Assembly: GCF_006517625.1 (NCBI RefSeq)
Contig: NZ_VHQI01000005.1
Span: forward strand, 124,341-188,340
DNA: 64,000 nucleotides
Direction: 5' to 3'
DNA from: Mixta tenebrionis
GTDB lineage: Bacteria; Pseudomonadota; Gammaproteobacteria; Enterobacterales; Enterobacteriaceae
Part shown: positions 48,925 to 59,917 of the stretch, piece by piece
Position numbering within the stretch: the stretch's first letter is position 1
Layout: every line of letters starts with the position of its first letter
Position numbers and translations under genes: made by a program
The notes under the pieces: generated by a model
Database searches by the model: none
Told to the model about the DNA's origin: nothing
The model's input: the letters and a program-made list of their open reading frames with translations, nothing else

Positions 48925-51900
48925 TTAGCGAACCGTCAGACGCGTCGGCGTAGTGCCGGTTGCGCGCCACTGCGGTACATACATTGATTCTACCTGCGGC
49001 GCCGGTATGCGGTAGCTGCCCGGCGTTACCGCTCGCGCCAGATAAAGCAGCTCGACAGGCCGGTAACCGTCCACATCGATGGCGGCGACAAAACGATCGT
49101 CACGGAATTCCATATGTTTGATGCTGGCCTGCTGCATATCATTCATCAGCTCCTGCACCTCGCTGGCGCTCTCTTCCAGGCTGGCGCTGCTGGCGGCAAG
49201 ATTCTGATTTTCCAGCTCCAGCCCGGCAGGCAGCAGATCGGTAACCAGCGCATCCGGCACGCGCTGTGAAGCTGAAATCGAGAGGTGCACCAGCACCAGT
49301 TCCCCGCTTTTCAGCTTATTCAGAGCCGCCGGTTTCCCGTTAAGATCGAGATATTCGCGACGTATAGCAAGCGTATGGCTAACGGGCGACGGCGGCGCTT
49401 GCGTATAGCCCACCACATCCAGACGTCCATACACCGGCGCAGCGCTCAGGCTGGACATCGTGATTCCCTGCGCCAGCTGCGCTTCGCTAAGCGACGAAGT
49501 GCGGGTGCTGTTACCGCTCAGCGGCTGGGCCTGTCCACTCAGGTTAACCAGCCATTCCGCGCCTTTATCCTGTTCCAGCGCTCGTCCGGCCAGGAATAGC
49601 GCATTATTTTCCTGCGTCGATAACCAGCGCTGTGCATTCAGCTGCTGCGCCAGAGTAACAATTAGCTGGTCCTGCGCCTGCGGCAACAGCTGATATTCAC
49701 GCAGCAGCGTCAGAATTTGCGCGCTGTCGCGCAGCTGGCTGCCATAATCCTCCAGCCAGTAGACACCTGTCGGCCGCGTACCGCTGGCTCCCTGCTCCAG
49801 CAGCGTACTGGCGCGCGGCGCATCGCCCATGAGCTTCAGCGCGACGCCCAGCTGTACCAGCGCCAGCCCTGATTTTGCCTGCTGGCGTCGCTCATAGAGC
49901 GCGCGCAATGCGCCCAGCGGCGCCTTTTGCTGTCGCGCCAGCACCAGCGCGGCGTAGGCCTGCGCGCTGAAACGCGTGGCGTCGGCGTTGCTGCTGTAAT
50001 AGGTAGCAATCTGGCTGCCATCCTGCAGATAGCGCAGCAGACGCTCATTCCCCTTATCCAGCATCGTTTTTTCAACGCGGTAGCCCTGTTCGCCAGCTCG
50101 CGTCAGAAAATCCATCGCGTAGGCGGTAAGCCAGAACTCTTCGGCGCTCTCTTTGCTCCACAGGCCAAAACCGCCGCTGTAGCGCTGCATCTGCCTGATG
50201 CGATCGATGCCGGTATCAATCGCCGCATGACGTTCGCTGTCACTGCCGCTCTTGATGCCCAGCGCCGTAAGTTCGGCATGGTTGGTATAGAGCGAAGGCC
50301 ACAGGCCGCTGACGGTTTGCTCCAGGCAGCCGTAGGGATAAGCATAGAGTTCACTAATGTAGCGGGCGATATTTAACGGCGGATGCGCGCTGAGCGCCAG
50401 CCTGGTTTGTATCGTACCCGGCGCCAGATCGCTAAACGCCTCCGCAGGCAGCTGCCACGGCATCGCGGGACGCATTACGGCGTTGAAGCTGCGCGTTTCC
50501 GCAGGCCAGGCGGGACGTACGCCTATCGTCCAGCGTTCTTTACCCGGCGCCAGAGTTTCGCCCGGTATTTTCAGCCCGGTGATGGTGGCGTCAAGGCTGC
50601 CTTCGCCATAGCCCATGGCTGCGCTAACGGGAATGAACAGCGTGGTACGCTGGCCCGCCCGCAGCTGAACCTGCCTTGAAGCATCATCCTGCAGCGTTAA
50701 CAGACCGCCGGCCCGTAAATTAACCGTCAGCGTTTGCGCCTGCTCCGTCAGGTTGGTGATATCCAGCGCCAGGCGGCTGCTGTCGCCTCCTGCAAGGAAG
50801 CGCGGCGTCGCCAGCTGCGTTGTTAGCGGCGCGGCGACCACGACGCGGCTTTCTCCTTCGCCAAAATGATCTTCGCTCCAGGCCTGCGCCATCAGACGTA
50901 TCTCGCCGTTAAACGCCGGAATCGGCAAAGTAAGCGTGCCTTCGCCGTTGGCATCCAGCGTTACCGGCTGCAGCTGCATCGCCAGAATATTAACGTGGCT
51001 CACCGGCTGCCGCCCGCCGCGCGCCAGCGGATCCTCATCGTCGCCGTCACCGCCGAAGCGCAAGGTAGCCAGCTGGCCCTGCCCTTCAATAAGCTGACCG
51101 TAAACATCGTACTGGTCTGCGTTATAGCGTTTGCGGCCAAAGAAGGCGGCATAAGGATCGGGGGTTTTGTAGTTGGTAATATTCAGCACGCCGCTGTCCA
51201 CGGCGGACAGCAGTACCTGTACCTGCTTCGGCTGTTCGCCCGCAACAGCGGCGGCTTTTACCTTCACGACCAGGTTCTGTTCAGGACGTATTTTCTGCGG
51301 CGCTGTCAGCGTCAGGTTCAGCCGGCGCGCCTCATCCTGCATCGGCAAATGCAGAAGGCCAACCGCACGCTTCGGCGTAGTTCCCTGCGCTTTATCGCCG
51401 GGGCGAATAACCAACGCGCTAAAGTAGAGATCGTGACGATGCCACGCGCTATCGACAGGCACTTCTACCTCCAGCCCCCCTTCCGGCACCGCTATACTTT
51501 GCCGCCACAGCGGGCCGTCGCTCGATTCTACCAGCAGATAGCCCTTACCCGCCGCAGGCGCTTCAATATGTACCCGCGCTCTGTCGCCAGGGCGATAGCT
51601 GGCTTTATCCAGCTTCAGCTTCACCCGATCGGGGCGAACCGCGCCGGTGCCGTCAGTGTTATCCTGCCAGCTGTAGCCAGCCCAGAAGCGTACGCTGCTG
51701 CGCACTTCTTCATCTGGCGCCGTTACCTCAATACGGTACGCGCCCCACTCCACCGGGAAAACCACCTTAGCTTCCCCCTGGGCGGAGAGCGTTAACTGCC
51801 GCGTTTCTTCAACCAGATCTTTCTGGTCATAGCGCGACTGCCAGCCTTCTCCTTCAGCAAAGCTCCAGTAGTAGTCACGTCGCTCGCGAATCAGACGCAC

Positions 51901-53895
51901 TTCCACATCCTGCCCGCCCTGCTTTTCGCCGCGCGCGTTCGCCAGCACGATACTAAACTCTGCGCTGCCGTTTTCTTCCACTACCGGCTGGCTGGAAGAG
52001 GTGCCGCTGCGATAGTCATAGACCGCTTTGCTGGCGAAAAGCGGACGGATGCCGGGCAACACCTCCGCCGGCCAGATGGGCTGGCTTACGCGCCGCGTTA
52101 CCGGGCGCCCGCCGCTTTCCTGCAGGCTGGCCTGTAGGATCAAACGAGCCGGTGAATTAATATCCTGCCATTCTGGCTCCGCGACGATAAGCGCCTCGCC
52201 CTGATTATCCAGCGCCAGCTCGACTTCATCGAGATTACGCTTCAGCTCCTCCTGTTCGGTAATATCACCAAACTGATAGCCCGGCAGAGATGGCACCGCT
52301 TCGCGATCGGGGCGTAAAAAGAGCTGACCCTGTAGCTGGTTGCCCGCTGCAGGCGCACCATACAGGTAGCGCCCGTTAACGTGAAAATTAATATCCCAAT
52401 CCGGCATAACAGGCTGTTCGCTGGCCGACAGGCTTAACGCCATGCGTTCCGGCATAAATTCTTCCACGCTAAACGCCCACTGACGCTGGCGCCCATCGCC
52501 TGCATCCACCTGCAGCTTCCAGCGCCCGGTCGGCGCTTCCTGCGGTAACGGATAACGCAGCTGCCACAGACCGTTTTCCGGCCGCCAGGTTAAGGTATGC
52601 GCCACATCGCCATCCGGTTTTACCACCTCCAGCCTGAGCGGTTGAGGCGGCAGCGGTTTGCCATCCGCATCGCGCATCAGCGCGTTTGCGATCAGCGTCT
52701 CGCCGGGACGATAGAGATTACGCGGTCCAAAGATAAACAGCTGCTTGTCATAGCCCGGCGGTCCGGTTACGGTAAACTCCGCCAGATCCAGGGCCGGACG
52801 GCGAAGATCAAGCAGAGTCGTTTGATCGTTTTTCGTTGCCAGGATCAGCCTTGCCTTTGCGTGCAAGGGCAGCGTGACCTGCCCTTGCTCATCGGTGATC
52901 GCCTGATTTAGCGTTTGCCCCTTTTCATCCAGCATGGTGAGCGTAACGCCATCCAGTGGCGCGCCATCTTCAAGCCGCTGGCTAAAAAAATCGAGCTGGG
53001 AAGGAAACCGATGCAGCGAGAGGCCAATATCGCTGAGCGTAAACAGGGTAGCGGCATTGCTGTAGTGGTAAGTCCCAGCCTGCTTCATTACCGCCAGATA
53101 AACGCCCGGCTGTGCCAGCGGTTTAATATCGCCAAGCGGCAGCTGTAGCTGTTCACAGGTGTTACGTGCCGGGTTAAGTTCAAAACGTCCGCTGTAAACC
53201 AGATCGGTTTTTTGCAGCAGCGATGCAGACTGCCAGGTTTGCAGGCTATTGCCATATTGCCAGCCGGCGATAAAAGCGGGAAGGGAGGCAGCTTTGATGC
53301 GGAAAAAGTCGACGTCCACCTGGCTAACGTTGAGCGCCATTACCGGCAGCCCCTGGGTGACGCGGGTTGGCAACAGCGAACCCCGACTGGCGAAACCCAC
53401 CATCGGCTGAATATTGCGCGTGGTCAATGTCTGTTCCACCGCCTTTTCCAGCGTGGCGCCGTTAGCGGCCTTTATTCCGCTATCAATCTTCGCCTTTAGC
53501 TGACGCGCAGGCTCCAGATGACGGAAACGCAGCACTTTACGATTAGGCGATAACTCCCAGCCGCCTTCTACCGCGCCGCTTTTACTGTCGCTCAGGTGGG
53601 CATATTGACTAAAATCCTGCTGCTCATCCAGTGAAATGGAAAAGGTAACCGCCAGCGTACTGGCGCCGTCAAGCTGCACTTCGGAAATATCGATGACCTG
53701 CAGCGGCTTGCCCTGCTCCCGCGCCAGCTGCGCGGCTCGCAGTTCAGGGCTTAATCCCGGCTCGCTGACTTTTACCGCCGCGGTTTTACTGGCCGTCGCC
53801 GCTGGCGGCGTATCTTTGTCGGCGTTATCGCATCCGCTCAGCGCCAGCACCGACAGCAGCAAGGTAACAGCCGCTTTATTCCTTAACCTGGACAT
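48925..53895 (-). CDS. yfhM: YfhM, bacterial alpha-2-macroglobulin lipoprotein
   Basis: A 1656-residue periplasmic protease-trapping protein (E. coli 1653). It has a lipobox LALSGC (Cys about 22), MG1-like domains in the N-terminal two thirds, and the thioester motif CLEQ in YPYGCLEQTVSG (about residue 1190). The alpha-6/6 toroid and receptor-like domain follow. In E. coli it reacts covalently with attacking proteases and works with PbpC to protect damaged envelope. GGAGAG is 5 bases before the ATG. Confidence 0.96.
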   Translation of the reverse strand: MSRLRNKAAVTLLLSVLALSGCDNADKDTPPAATASKTAAVKVSEPGLSPELRAAQLAREQGKPLQVIDISEVQLDGASTLAVTFSISLDEQQDFSQYAHLSDSKSGAVEGGWELSPNRKVLRFRHLEPARQLKAKIDSGIKAANGATLEKAVEQTLTTRNIQPMVGFASRGSLLPTRVTQGLPVMALNVSQVDVDFFRIKAASLPAFIAGWQYGNSLQTWQSASLLQKTDLVYSGRFELNPARNTCEQLQLPLGDIKPLAQPGVYLAVMKQAGTYHYSNAATLFTLSDIGLSLHRFPSQLDFFSQRLEDGAPLDGVTLTMLDEKGQTLNQAITDEQGQVTLPLHAKARLILATKNDQTTLLDLRRPALDLAEFTVTGPPGYDKQLFIFGPRNLYRPGETLIANALMRDADGKPLPPQPLRLEVVKPDGDVAHTLTWRPENGLWQLRYPLPQEAPTGRWKLQVDAGDGRQRQWAFSVEEFMPERMALSLSASEQPVMPDWDINFHVNGRYLYGAPAAGNQLQGQLFLRPDREAVPSLPGYQFGDITEQEELKRNLDEVELALDNQGEALIVAEPEWQDINSPARLILQASLQESGGRPVTRRVSQPIWPAEVLPGIRPLFASKAVYDYRSGTSSSQPVVEENGSAEFSIVLANARGEKQGGQDVEVRLIRERRDYYWSFAEGEGWQSRYDQKDLVEETRQLTLSAQGEAKVVFPVEWGAYRIEVTAPDEEVRSSVRFWAGYSWQDNTDGTGAVRPDRVKLKLDKASYRPGDRARVHIEAPAAGKGYLLVESSDGPLWRQSIAVPEGGLEVEVPVDSAWHRHDLYFSALVIRPGDKAQGTTPKRAVGLLHLPMQDEARRLNLTLTAPQKIRPEQNLVVKVKAAAVAGEQPKQVQVLLSAVDSGVLNITNYKTPDPYAAFFGRKRYNADQYDVYGQLIEGQGQLATLRFGGDGDDEDPLARGGRQPVSHVNILAMQLQPVTLDANGEGTLTLPIPAFNGEIRLMAQAWSEDHFGEGESRVVVAAPLTTQLATPRFLAGGDSSRLALDITNLTEQAQTLTVNLRAGGLLTLQDDASRQVQLRAGQRTTLFIPVSAAMGYGEGSLDATITGLKIPGETLAPGKERWTIGVRPAWPAETRSFNAVMRPAMPWQLPAEAFSDLAPGTIQTRLALSAHPPLNIARYISELYAYPYGCLEQTVSGLWPSLYTNHAELTALGIKSGSDSERHAAIDTGIDRIRQMQRYSGGFGLWSKESAEEFWLTAYAMDFLTRAGEQGYRVEKTMLDKGNERLLRYLQDGSQIATYYSSNADATRFSAQAYAALVLARQQKAPLGALRALYERRQQAKSGLALVQLGVALKLMGDAPRASTLLEQGASGTRPTGVYWLEDYGSQLRDSAQILTLLREYQLLPQAQDQLIVTLAQQLNAQRWLSTQENNALFLAGRALEQDKGAEWLVNLSGQAQPLSGNSTRTSSLSEAQLAQGITMSSLSAAPVYGRLDVVGYTQAPPSPVSHTLAIRREYLDLNGKPAALNKLKSGELVLVHLSISASQRVPDALVTDLLPAGLELENQNLAASSASLEESASEVQELMNDMQQASIKHMEFRDDRFVAAIDVDGYRPVELLYLARAVTPGSYRIPAPQVESMYVPQWRATGTTPTRLTVR

Positions 53896-54214
53896 AGTCT
53901 CTCCATGGCAACCGCGCCTGATAAAATTTAAGGTGCATTATTACCCGAAAGCGAAAAAAATTTAATAATTCTTATCCGTTTCCCGCAGGGCCAGTTATCC
54001 CGCCGCCTGGAGGCGCTGGCAAGCGCTAATGAAGAACATAATGTTTTATTGCGGGCTGTCGCGCAGAATAAATGTAATAACCACCAGGATGACCGCACTT
54101 TCTGCGGGCGCTTTTCAGAATCTGCAACCAGCACCACAGCGCCGGCGATTGGGCCTTGAGCTGGGCCGTCAGATCGCCGACACTCTCAGCACAACAGTGA
54201 ATATTGAGGTTGTT
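53896..54214. other. yfhM-sseA intergenic region with coding-like sequence
   Basis: 319 bases. In E. coli, as I remember it, the small RNA gene ryfA lies here. On the plus strand a frame from 53932 to the TGA at 54157-54159 has no ATG or GTG, but reads GQLSRRLEALASANEEHN, which looks like a short coiled coil. No terminator follows it. It is either an RNA-gene remnant, a decayed small gene, or chance. Confidence 0.4.
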
Positions 54215-55057
54215 ATGACATCCGCTCTCTTTGTAACCGCGCAATGGTTAGCCGAACATCAGAACGATGCCGAGGTGCAGATTATCGATGCCCGCATGGC
54301 GCCTGCGGGTCAGGAACATCTGCGTGATATGCATGCTGAATATACAGCCGGCCATCTGCCCAACGCGCCTTTTTTTGATATTGAGCAGCTCTCAGATCGC
54401 AATAGTCCCTACCCGCATATGATGCCGCGCCCGGAGTCTTTTGCGGTAGCAATGCGCGAGCTGGGCGTCGATAGCGGAAAGCTGCTGGTGGTTTACGATG
54501 AAGGCAACCTGTTTTCCGCGCCGCGCGCCTGGTGGATGCTGCGCGCCTTCGGCGCAGAGCGGGTTACCATTCTCGCCGGCGGCCTGGCGGCCTGGAAACA
54601 GGCGGGCTATCAGTTGCAAAGCGGTGAAGTGAAGCTGCCGGAAGCGGAATTTGAAGCGCAGTACGATCCAGGTTTGGTTAAAAGCGTCACTGATGTACTG
54701 CTCATCAGCCACGAAGGCGGCGCGCAGCTGATTGACGCTCGACCGGCCAACCGCTTTAACGGCGAAGTCGATGAGCCGCGTCCGGGCCTGCGCCGCGGTC
54801 ATATTCCCGGTAGCATGAATGTTCCGTGGGGAGAGCTGGTAAGCGAAGGACGGCTGAAGCCGGAAGCGGAGCTGGCGGCGATTTTTAAACGTCAGGGCGT
54901 TGATTTAGACCAGCCGATTGTTGCCAGCTGCGGTTCCGGCGTAACGGCGGTAGTTGCCATTCTGGCGTTGACGGCGCTTGGCGTTAAAGGGGTAACGCTC
55001 TACGACGGCTCCTGGGGCGAATGGGGTAGCCGTGACGATCTGCCAATCGCTACGTGA
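54215..55057 (+). CDS. sseA: SseA, 3-mercaptopyruvate sulfurtransferase
   Basis: A two-domain rhodanese that transfers sulfur from 3-mercaptopyruvate to thiol acceptors. It has 280 residues (E. coli 281). The catalytic loop is CGSGVTA, with Cys239. The N-terminal rhodanese domain has the MPRPESFAVAMRELGV and YDEGNLFSAPRAWWMLR segments. The in-frame ATG at 54029 would add 62 residues with no family match, so the ATG at 54215 (GAGG 6 bases upstream) is used. It is divergent from yfhM. Confidence 0.96.
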   Translation: MTSALFVTAQWLAEHQNDAEVQIIDARMAPAGQEHLRDMHAEYTAGHLPNAPFFDIEQLSDRNSPYPHMMPRPESFAVAMRELGVDSGKLLVVYDEGNLFSAPRAWWMLRAFGAERVTILAGGLAAWKQAGYQLQSGEVKLPEAEFEAQYDPGLVKSVTDVLLISHEGGAQLIDARPANRFNGEVDEPRPGLRRGHIPGSMNVPWGELVSEGRLKPEAELAAIFKRQGVDLDQPIVASCGSGVTAVVAILALTALGVKGVTLYDGSWGEWGSRDDLPIAT

Positions 55058-55283
55058 CGCTAAAAACCGCCCGCCTGCGGCAGTAATTCAGTCGACAGCC
55101 GGTATGCCAGCGCAGTAAGGGCAGCCGATAAGCGGTTCGTCAGTCAGCGGATGAAGCGATAAAAATTGGCTACGGCTAATATTTTACACCGGAAACAGAA
55201 GCGGCGCGGCCCCGGCTGCAAAAGCAAGGGCCGGCCTGGCTGGCCCAGGAAACCAGAGAGCGTAGCAACGTCGGCGCTCTGGC

Positions 55284-56072
55284 TCAGATAATACGCTGGC
55301 CGCCTTTAAATTCGCGCAGGAAACTGCCCCAGCGGCGTTCATAAAAAGGCGTGATATGCGCGGTGAAGAAATGGCTGATGCCCTCTTCGCCCGTGACAAT
55401 CTGGCAGATGTCCACCGGTTCATCGTCCAGCAGCGTATCGGTCGCCACCGCGCCGGCAGCGCGAATGATAGTATCAATATCGCCGTCCGCCTCAATACCG
55501 ATTAACAAATTGGGGCGATCGTCCGCATGCTCTTTAATATGGGCGATAAATGCCCGACGCACCTGCTTATGCTTGCTGAAGAGCTGCGTGAGGGAATCAA
55601 CCACCTGCGCAGGAGGCTCGGCAATTTCAGAAAGCAGCAGCGGCGCGCCGCCTTCTATTATTGTCTGCTGGCTTAACGCATCGCCCTCTTCGCCCAGCAG
55701 ATGAGCGATTTCGCGCGCGGTGAACTCTTTGCCGCTGGGCAGTTTAGGGTTCAGAAACAGAGTTTCACCCAGCGTCATCGCAAACAGCGTTCGTACCGGC
55801 AGCATAACGTACGGTTGTTCCCCCTGCGTTGCCTCTGCCATCGCCGCTTCTGAAGTAAAAAAGGGAATGACGCTGGTGCCGTCTTCTTTTTCCCAGTGCT
55901 GTAGCTCCAGCGGCGTGCTGGCATCCAGCTGCTCGCCGTCGCTGGTGCCCGGCACCCAGACGCTCGCCTCCATCAACAGGGTAAAAAATTCCGGACGATG
56001 GGCCGGCTCGGTGGCAGCCAGCGCCAGCACCGCTTCCAGGCGCTCATTGAGATTATGTTTATCGTGATTCAT
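55284..56072 (-). CDS. sseB: SseB, enhanced serine sensitivity protein
   Basis: A 262-residue soluble protein with the SseB N-terminal domain (about 1-125, NLNERLEAVLALAATEPAHR) and the C-terminal SseB domain (about 140-262, FFTAHITPFYERRWGSFLREF). Overproduction in E. coli raises serine sensitivity; the mechanism is not known. It is unrelated to the Salmonella SPI-2 translocon protein of the same name. It is downstream of pepB and convergent with sseA. Confidence 0.94.
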   Translation of the reverse strand: MNHDKHNLNERLEAVLALAATEPAHRPEFFTLLMEASVWVPGTSDGEQLDASTPLELQHWEKEDGTSVIPFFTSEAAMAEATQGEQPYVMLPVRTLFAMTLGETLFLNPKLPSGKEFTAREIAHLLGEEGDALSQQTIIEGGAPLLLSEIAEPPAQVVDSLTQLFSKHKQVRRAFIAHIKEHADDRPNLLIGIEADGDIDTIIRAAGAVATDTLLDDEPVDICQIVTGEEGISHFFTAHITPFYERRWGSFLREFKGGQRII

Positions 56073-56121
56073 GCTCGTTTTGTCTTGTTGATCGGAGCCA
56101 GCGCCGGCTGGCCCCAGACGC

Positions 56122-57408
56122 TTATTTCAGCAGAAGGTTGGCGATAGTGCGTACGCCCAGACCGGTCGCGCCCGCAGACCATTGCTCAACGGCGCCCTTA
56201 CGATAGGTTGCTGAGCAGTCGATATGCAGCCAGCCATGCTGATAATCGCTGACGAAATGCGACAGAAAGGCGGCTGCGGTACTGGCGCCCGCGGTGTGCG
56301 CCGCGCCGGCGATATTGTTTAAGTCAGCAAAATTAGAAGAAAGGTGATTGCGATGGAATTCCGCCAGCGGCAAGCGCCAGAAGGCTTCGTTTTCGCTGGC
56401 GGCGCTGCTGAGCAGCTGCTGTGCCAGCGCATCGTCAAAGGTGAACAGCGCATGATAGTCGTTGCCCAGCGCGGTTTTGGCGGCGCCGGTCAGAGTGGCA
56501 GCGTCGATTAACAGCTGCGGCTGCTGCTGGCTGGCGTCAATCAGGCCATCCGCCAGCACCAGACGCCCTTCGGCATCGGTATTCATCACCTCAACGGTTT
56601 TTCCGTTGCGATAGCGGATAATATCGCCCAGGCGGAAAGCGTTGCCGCTGACCATATTGTCAGCGCAGCAGAGGTAAAGTTTGACGCGCTTATTCAACCC
56701 GCGCGCAATTGCCAGCCCCAGCGCGCCGGTAACGGTAGCGGCGCCGCCCATATCTGATTTCATGGAATCCATAAAGCCGCTGGGCTTCAGGCTGTAGCCG
56801 CCGCTATCGAAAGTGATGCCTTTCCCTACCAGGCAGGCGTAAACCGGCGTATTTTCATCGCCGCCGGGATTGTAATCCAGCGCCAGCAGCACCGGGCTGC
56901 GAGAAGATCCGCGCCCAACGGTATGCAGCCCCGTATAGTTCTGTTCGCGCAAATCTTCGCCTTTGGTGATGCGGTAGCTGACCGCGTCGCCGGCATATTT
57001 GCTGATAAGGTCGACCGCGCGGCGCGCCAGCTGTTCCGGGCCCAGCTCTTCGGCAGGCTGGTTAATCACATCACGCACCCAGTCAATAATGCTCAGACGT
57101 CGCTCCAGCTCGGCGCGATCGTCATCGCCAAGCGGCGCCCACTCCACGCTGCGTTTACCCTTCGGGCCGCGATAGCCCTGCCAGAAGGCCCAGCTGTTTT
57201 CCAGATCCCAGCCGTCGCCGCTGAGTACCACCTGACGAATACCCTGACCGTCGATTTTACGTGCCGCGCGCTGGATGGTTGCCAGAACATCGTTGCCGGT
57301 CAGATGAATCGTCATGCCTTCTTCGCCGCTGCTGAGGATGGCATTTTCGCCCCAGCGAGCCTCCGCTGGCGTTTGCGCCAGTAGAATATTCATTTTTTCA
57401 GTCGCCAT
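56122..57408 (-). CDS. pepB: PepB, peptidase B (leucyl aminopeptidase M17 family)
   Basis: A cytosolic aminopeptidase of 428 residues (E. coli 427) that uses two divalent metals. The metal-binding signature [14 protein letters not shown] and the substrate segments [15 protein letters not shown] and [13 protein letters not shown] are intact. The C-terminal end [15 protein letters not shown] is conserved. It lies between iscX and sseB, as in E. coli, and is probably co-transcribed with the tail of the isc cluster, 46 bases after iscX. Confidence 0.96.
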   Translation of the reverse strand: MATEKMNILLAQTPAEARWGENAILSSGEEGMTIHLTGNDVLATIQRAARKIDGQGIRQVVLSGDGWDLENSWAFWQGYRGPKGKRSVEWAPLGDDDRAELERRLSIIDWVRDVINQPAEELGPEQLARRAVDLISKYAGDAVSYRITKGEDLREQNYTGLHTVGRGSSRSPVLLALDYNPGGDENTPVYACLVGKGITFDSGGYSLKPSGFMDSMKSDMGGAATVTGALGLAIARGLNKRVKLYLCCADNMVSGNAFRLGDIIRYRNGKTVEVMNTDAEGRLVLADGLIDASQQQPQLLIDAATLTGAAKTALGNDYHALFTFDDALAQQLLSSAASENEAFWRLPLAEFHRNHLSSNFADLNNIAGAAHTAGASTAAAFLSHFVSDYQHGWLHIDCSATYRKGAVEQWSAGATGLGVRTIANLLLK

Positions 57409-57454
57409 TAACCTGATCCTTTATCGTTATCTGAACGGAAATAAACCTGACGGA

Positions 57455-57655
57455 TTATGCAAATTCATCCAGCCATACCAGCAGGATCGCTTCAAGGATC
57501 TTTTCGCTGGAGGCCTCAGGATTATCGTCAAAATCCTCAAGCTCACAGATCCAGCGGTGCATGTCGGTAAAGCGCACCGTTTTTGGATCGGTATCCGGAT
57601 AAGCATCATACAAAGCTTCGCCGATTTCACGGCTGTCAGACCATTTCAGTCCCAT
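57455..57655 (-). CDS. iscX: IscX, Fe-S assembly regulator
   Basis: A 66-residue acidic protein (E. coli 66). It begins [15 protein letters not shown] and has the iron-binding acidic face in [19 protein letters not shown]. It binds IscS and Fe2+ and modulates cluster assembly. It is the last isc gene, separated from fdx by a hairpin with T-run. Confidence 0.95.
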   Translation of the reverse strand: MGLKWSDSREIGEALYDAYPDTDPKTVRFTDMHRWICELEDFDDNPEASSEKILEAILLVWLDEFA

Positions 57656-57670
57656 CTTTTTCCCTCAGAC

Positions 57671-57701
57671 AAAAACGGGCCGGCTTTTCAGGGCCGGCCC
57701 G
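57671..57701 (-). terminator. Terminator-like hairpin between fdx and iscX
   Basis: Minus-strand perfect 9-bp stem CGGGCCGGC / GCCGGCCCG, 8-base loop, then TTTTTGTC. It is strong enough to end most transcripts before iscX-pepB, so these two either get read-through or use their own promoter. Confidence 0.85.
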
Positions 57702-57713
57702 CTGTCAATGTAA

Positions 57714-58049
57714 TTAATGCTCGCGAGCGTGATTGATGGTATAGCGTGGGATCTCCACAACCAGATCTTCATCCGTTACCCGCGCCTGGCAGCTGAGACG
57801 GCTTTCCGGCTCCAGCCCCCAGGCCTTATCCAACATATCATCTTCATCCTCGCTGCTTTCCGGCAGCGAGTCAAAACCTTCACGCACGATACAGTGGCAG
57901 GTGGTGCAGGCGCATGATTTTTCGCAGGCGTGCTCCAGCTCAATGCCGTTGCGCAGCGCAACGTCAAGAATGGTTTCGCCCTGCTCGGCATCAAATACGC
58001 CGCCTTCCGGCAGCAGATCATGATGGGGTAAAAAGACAATTTTAGGCAT
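57714..58049 (-). CDS. fdx: Fdx, ISC-type [2Fe-2S] ferredoxin
   Basis: A 111-residue ferredoxin of the adrenodoxin type, electron donor for cluster assembly. Three ligands are in [10 protein letters not shown], and the fourth is in [19 protein letters not shown]. The length matches E. coli. It lies 3 bases downstream of hscA. Confidence 0.97.
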   Translation of the reverse strand: MPKIVFLPHHDLLPEGGVFDAEQGETILDVALRNGIELEHACEKSCACTTCHCIVREGFDSLPESSEDEDDMLDKAWGLEPESRLSCQARVTDEDLVVEIPRYTINHAREH

Positions 58050-58052
58050 TAA

Positions 58053-59903
58053 TCAAACCTCATCCACAGAATGCCCGGCCAGCGCGCGACGAACAGAGTT
58101 GTCCATACGACGGGCGGCAAAATCCTGGGTTACTTTATCAAGTTGTTTTACCGCCGCGCTGATGGTGTTAGCCTCATCGCCGCGAATGGCGTCCTGCAGC
58201 TGGCGCTGCGCCTGTTGTATGCTTTGCAGCTCTTCCGCGTTCAACAGCGCGGCATCTTCCGCCAGCGCGCCCTCAAGGCTTTCCAGCACGCGCAAGCCTT
58301 CCACCTTCTGTTCCGCCAGCTTGCGCGCCGCGACGTCCTGCTGCGCATAGTCCATCGAATCGGTGATCATGCTGGCGATTTCGCTTTCCGTCAGCCCGTA
58401 AGAAGGTTTGACCTGGATCGAGGCTTCGACGCCGGTCGATTTTTCCATCGCCGTCACGCTCAGCAGGCCATCGGCATCCACCTGGAAAGTTACGCGAATA
58501 TGCGCGCCGCCCGCGGGCAGCGGCGGAATGCCGCGCAGCGTAAAGCGCGCCAGCGAACGACTGTCGGCGACCATTTCACGCTCGCCCTGCAGTACGTGGA
58601 TGCTCATCGCCGTCTGACCATCTTTAAAGGTAGTGAAGTCCTGGGCGCGCGCTACCGGAATCGTGGTATTACGCGGAATAACCTTTTCAACCAGCCCGCC
58701 CATAGTTTCCAGCCCCAGCGAGAGCGGAATGACGTCCAGCAGCAGCATTTCGCTGTCGGGTTTATTACCGACAAGGATATCCGCCTGAATGGCGGCGCCG
58801 ATCGCCACCACTTTATCAGGATCGATGGTAGTTAACGGCTGGCGGCCAAAAAACTCGCCGACTTTTTCGCGCACCAGCGGCACGCGCGTAGAACCGCCGA
58901 CCATCACCACTTCCAGCACCTCTTCCGGCGTCACGCCGGCGTCTTTCAGCGCGCGGCGGCAGGCCAGCAGCGTGCGTTTGACCAGGCCGGCGATAAGCTG
59001 TTCAAAGTCGGCGCGCGTGACCACGCCCTGCCAGTCGCCCAGCGTTACCGTAACGCTGTCGCTATCGCTCAGCGCAATCTTGGCGGCAATAGCGCAATCC
59101 AGCAGCTGACGCTGTACGCCATGATCGCCATGCTGCGGCAATCCAGCCTGCTCACGCAGCCAGTCAGCCAGCAGATGATCGAAGTCGTCGCCGCCCAGCG
59201 CTGAGTCGCCGCCGGTCGCCAGTACCTCAAAAACGCCGCGGCTCAGGCGCAGTACGGAGATATCAAAGGTGCCGCCGCCCAGATCGTAAACGGCAATCAC
59301 CCCTTCCTGACCCGAATCCAGGCCATAGGCAATGGCCGCCGCCGTCGGCTCATTCAGCAGACGCAGCACATGCAGACCGGCCAGGCGTGCGGCATCGCGC
59401 GTTCCCTGACGCTGAGCATCATCGAAATAGGCGGGAACGGTGATCACTACGCCGTCCAGCTCGCCCTGCAGGCTTTCGCGCGCGCGCGCCGCCAGCGCCT
59501 GTAAAATATCGCCTGATACGCGCACCGGGTTAACGGTTCCTGCGGCGGTTTCGATCAGCGGCAGACCGTTTTCACTGGGACGCAGCCGATAAGGAAGGTG
59601 GGGATAGCGCTGTTGAATATCGGTAAGCGAGCGCCCCATCAGTCGCTTAACCGAACTGATGGTATTGACCGGATCGGCCGCCGCCTGCTGGCGCGCCTGC
59701 CATCCAACGGAGCTCTGCTGCGCCTGATAATGCACCACTGAGGGTAAAAGATGACGACCCTGCGCATCGGGCAGGGTTTCTGCCTGGCCGCTGCGCACGG
59801 TAGCGACTAAAGAGTTGGTAGTGCCCAGATCGATGCCAACGGCCAAACGACGTTGATGCGGCGCGGCGCTAAGGCCCGGCTCGCTAATTTGTAATAACGC
59901 CAT
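58053..59903 (-). CDS. hscA: HscA, Hsp70 chaperone for Fe-S cluster transfer
   Basis: A 616-residue specialised DnaK homologue that recognises the LPPVK motif of IscU and, with HscB, drives cluster release. The nucleotide-binding domain begins [17 protein letters not shown], with [15 protein letters not shown] and [13 protein letters not shown] following. The substrate-binding domain is after residue about 390. The length equals E. coli. The start is 14 bases after hscB. Confidence 0.97.
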   Translation of the reverse strand: MALLQISEPGLSAAPHQRRLAVGIDLGTTNSLVATVRSGQAETLPDAQGRHLLPSVVHYQAQQSSVGWQARQQAAADPVNTISSVKRLMGRSLTDIQQRYPHLPYRLRPSENGLPLIETAAGTVNPVRVSGDILQALAARARESLQGELDGVVITVPAYFDDAQRQGTRDAARLAGLHVLRLLNEPTAAAIAYGLDSGQEGVIAVYDLGGGTFDISVLRLSRGVFEVLATGGDSALGGDDFDHLLADWLREQAGLPQHGDHGVQRQLLDCAIAAKIALSDSDSVTVTLGDWQGVVTRADFEQLIAGLVKRTLLACRRALKDAGVTPEEVLEVVMVGGSTRVPLVREKVGEFFGRQPLTTIDPDKVVAIGAAIQADILVGNKPDSEMLLLDVIPLSLGLETMGGLVEKVIPRNTTIPVARAQDFTTFKDGQTAMSIHVLQGEREMVADSRSLARFTLRGIPPLPAGGAHIRVTFQVDADGLLSVTAMEKSTGVEASIQVKPSYGLTESEIASMITDSMDYAQQDVAARKLAEQKVEGLRVLESLEGALAEDAALLNAEELQSIQQAQRQLQDAIRGDEANTISAAVKQLDKVTQDFAARRMDNSVRRALAGHSVDEV

Positions 59904-59917
59904 AATTATTTTCCCGA

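Noticed and set aside
54029..54214. 62-residue N-terminal extension of SseA
   Set aside because: No counterpart in E. coli SseA, and a suitable ribosome site precedes the ATG at 54215.
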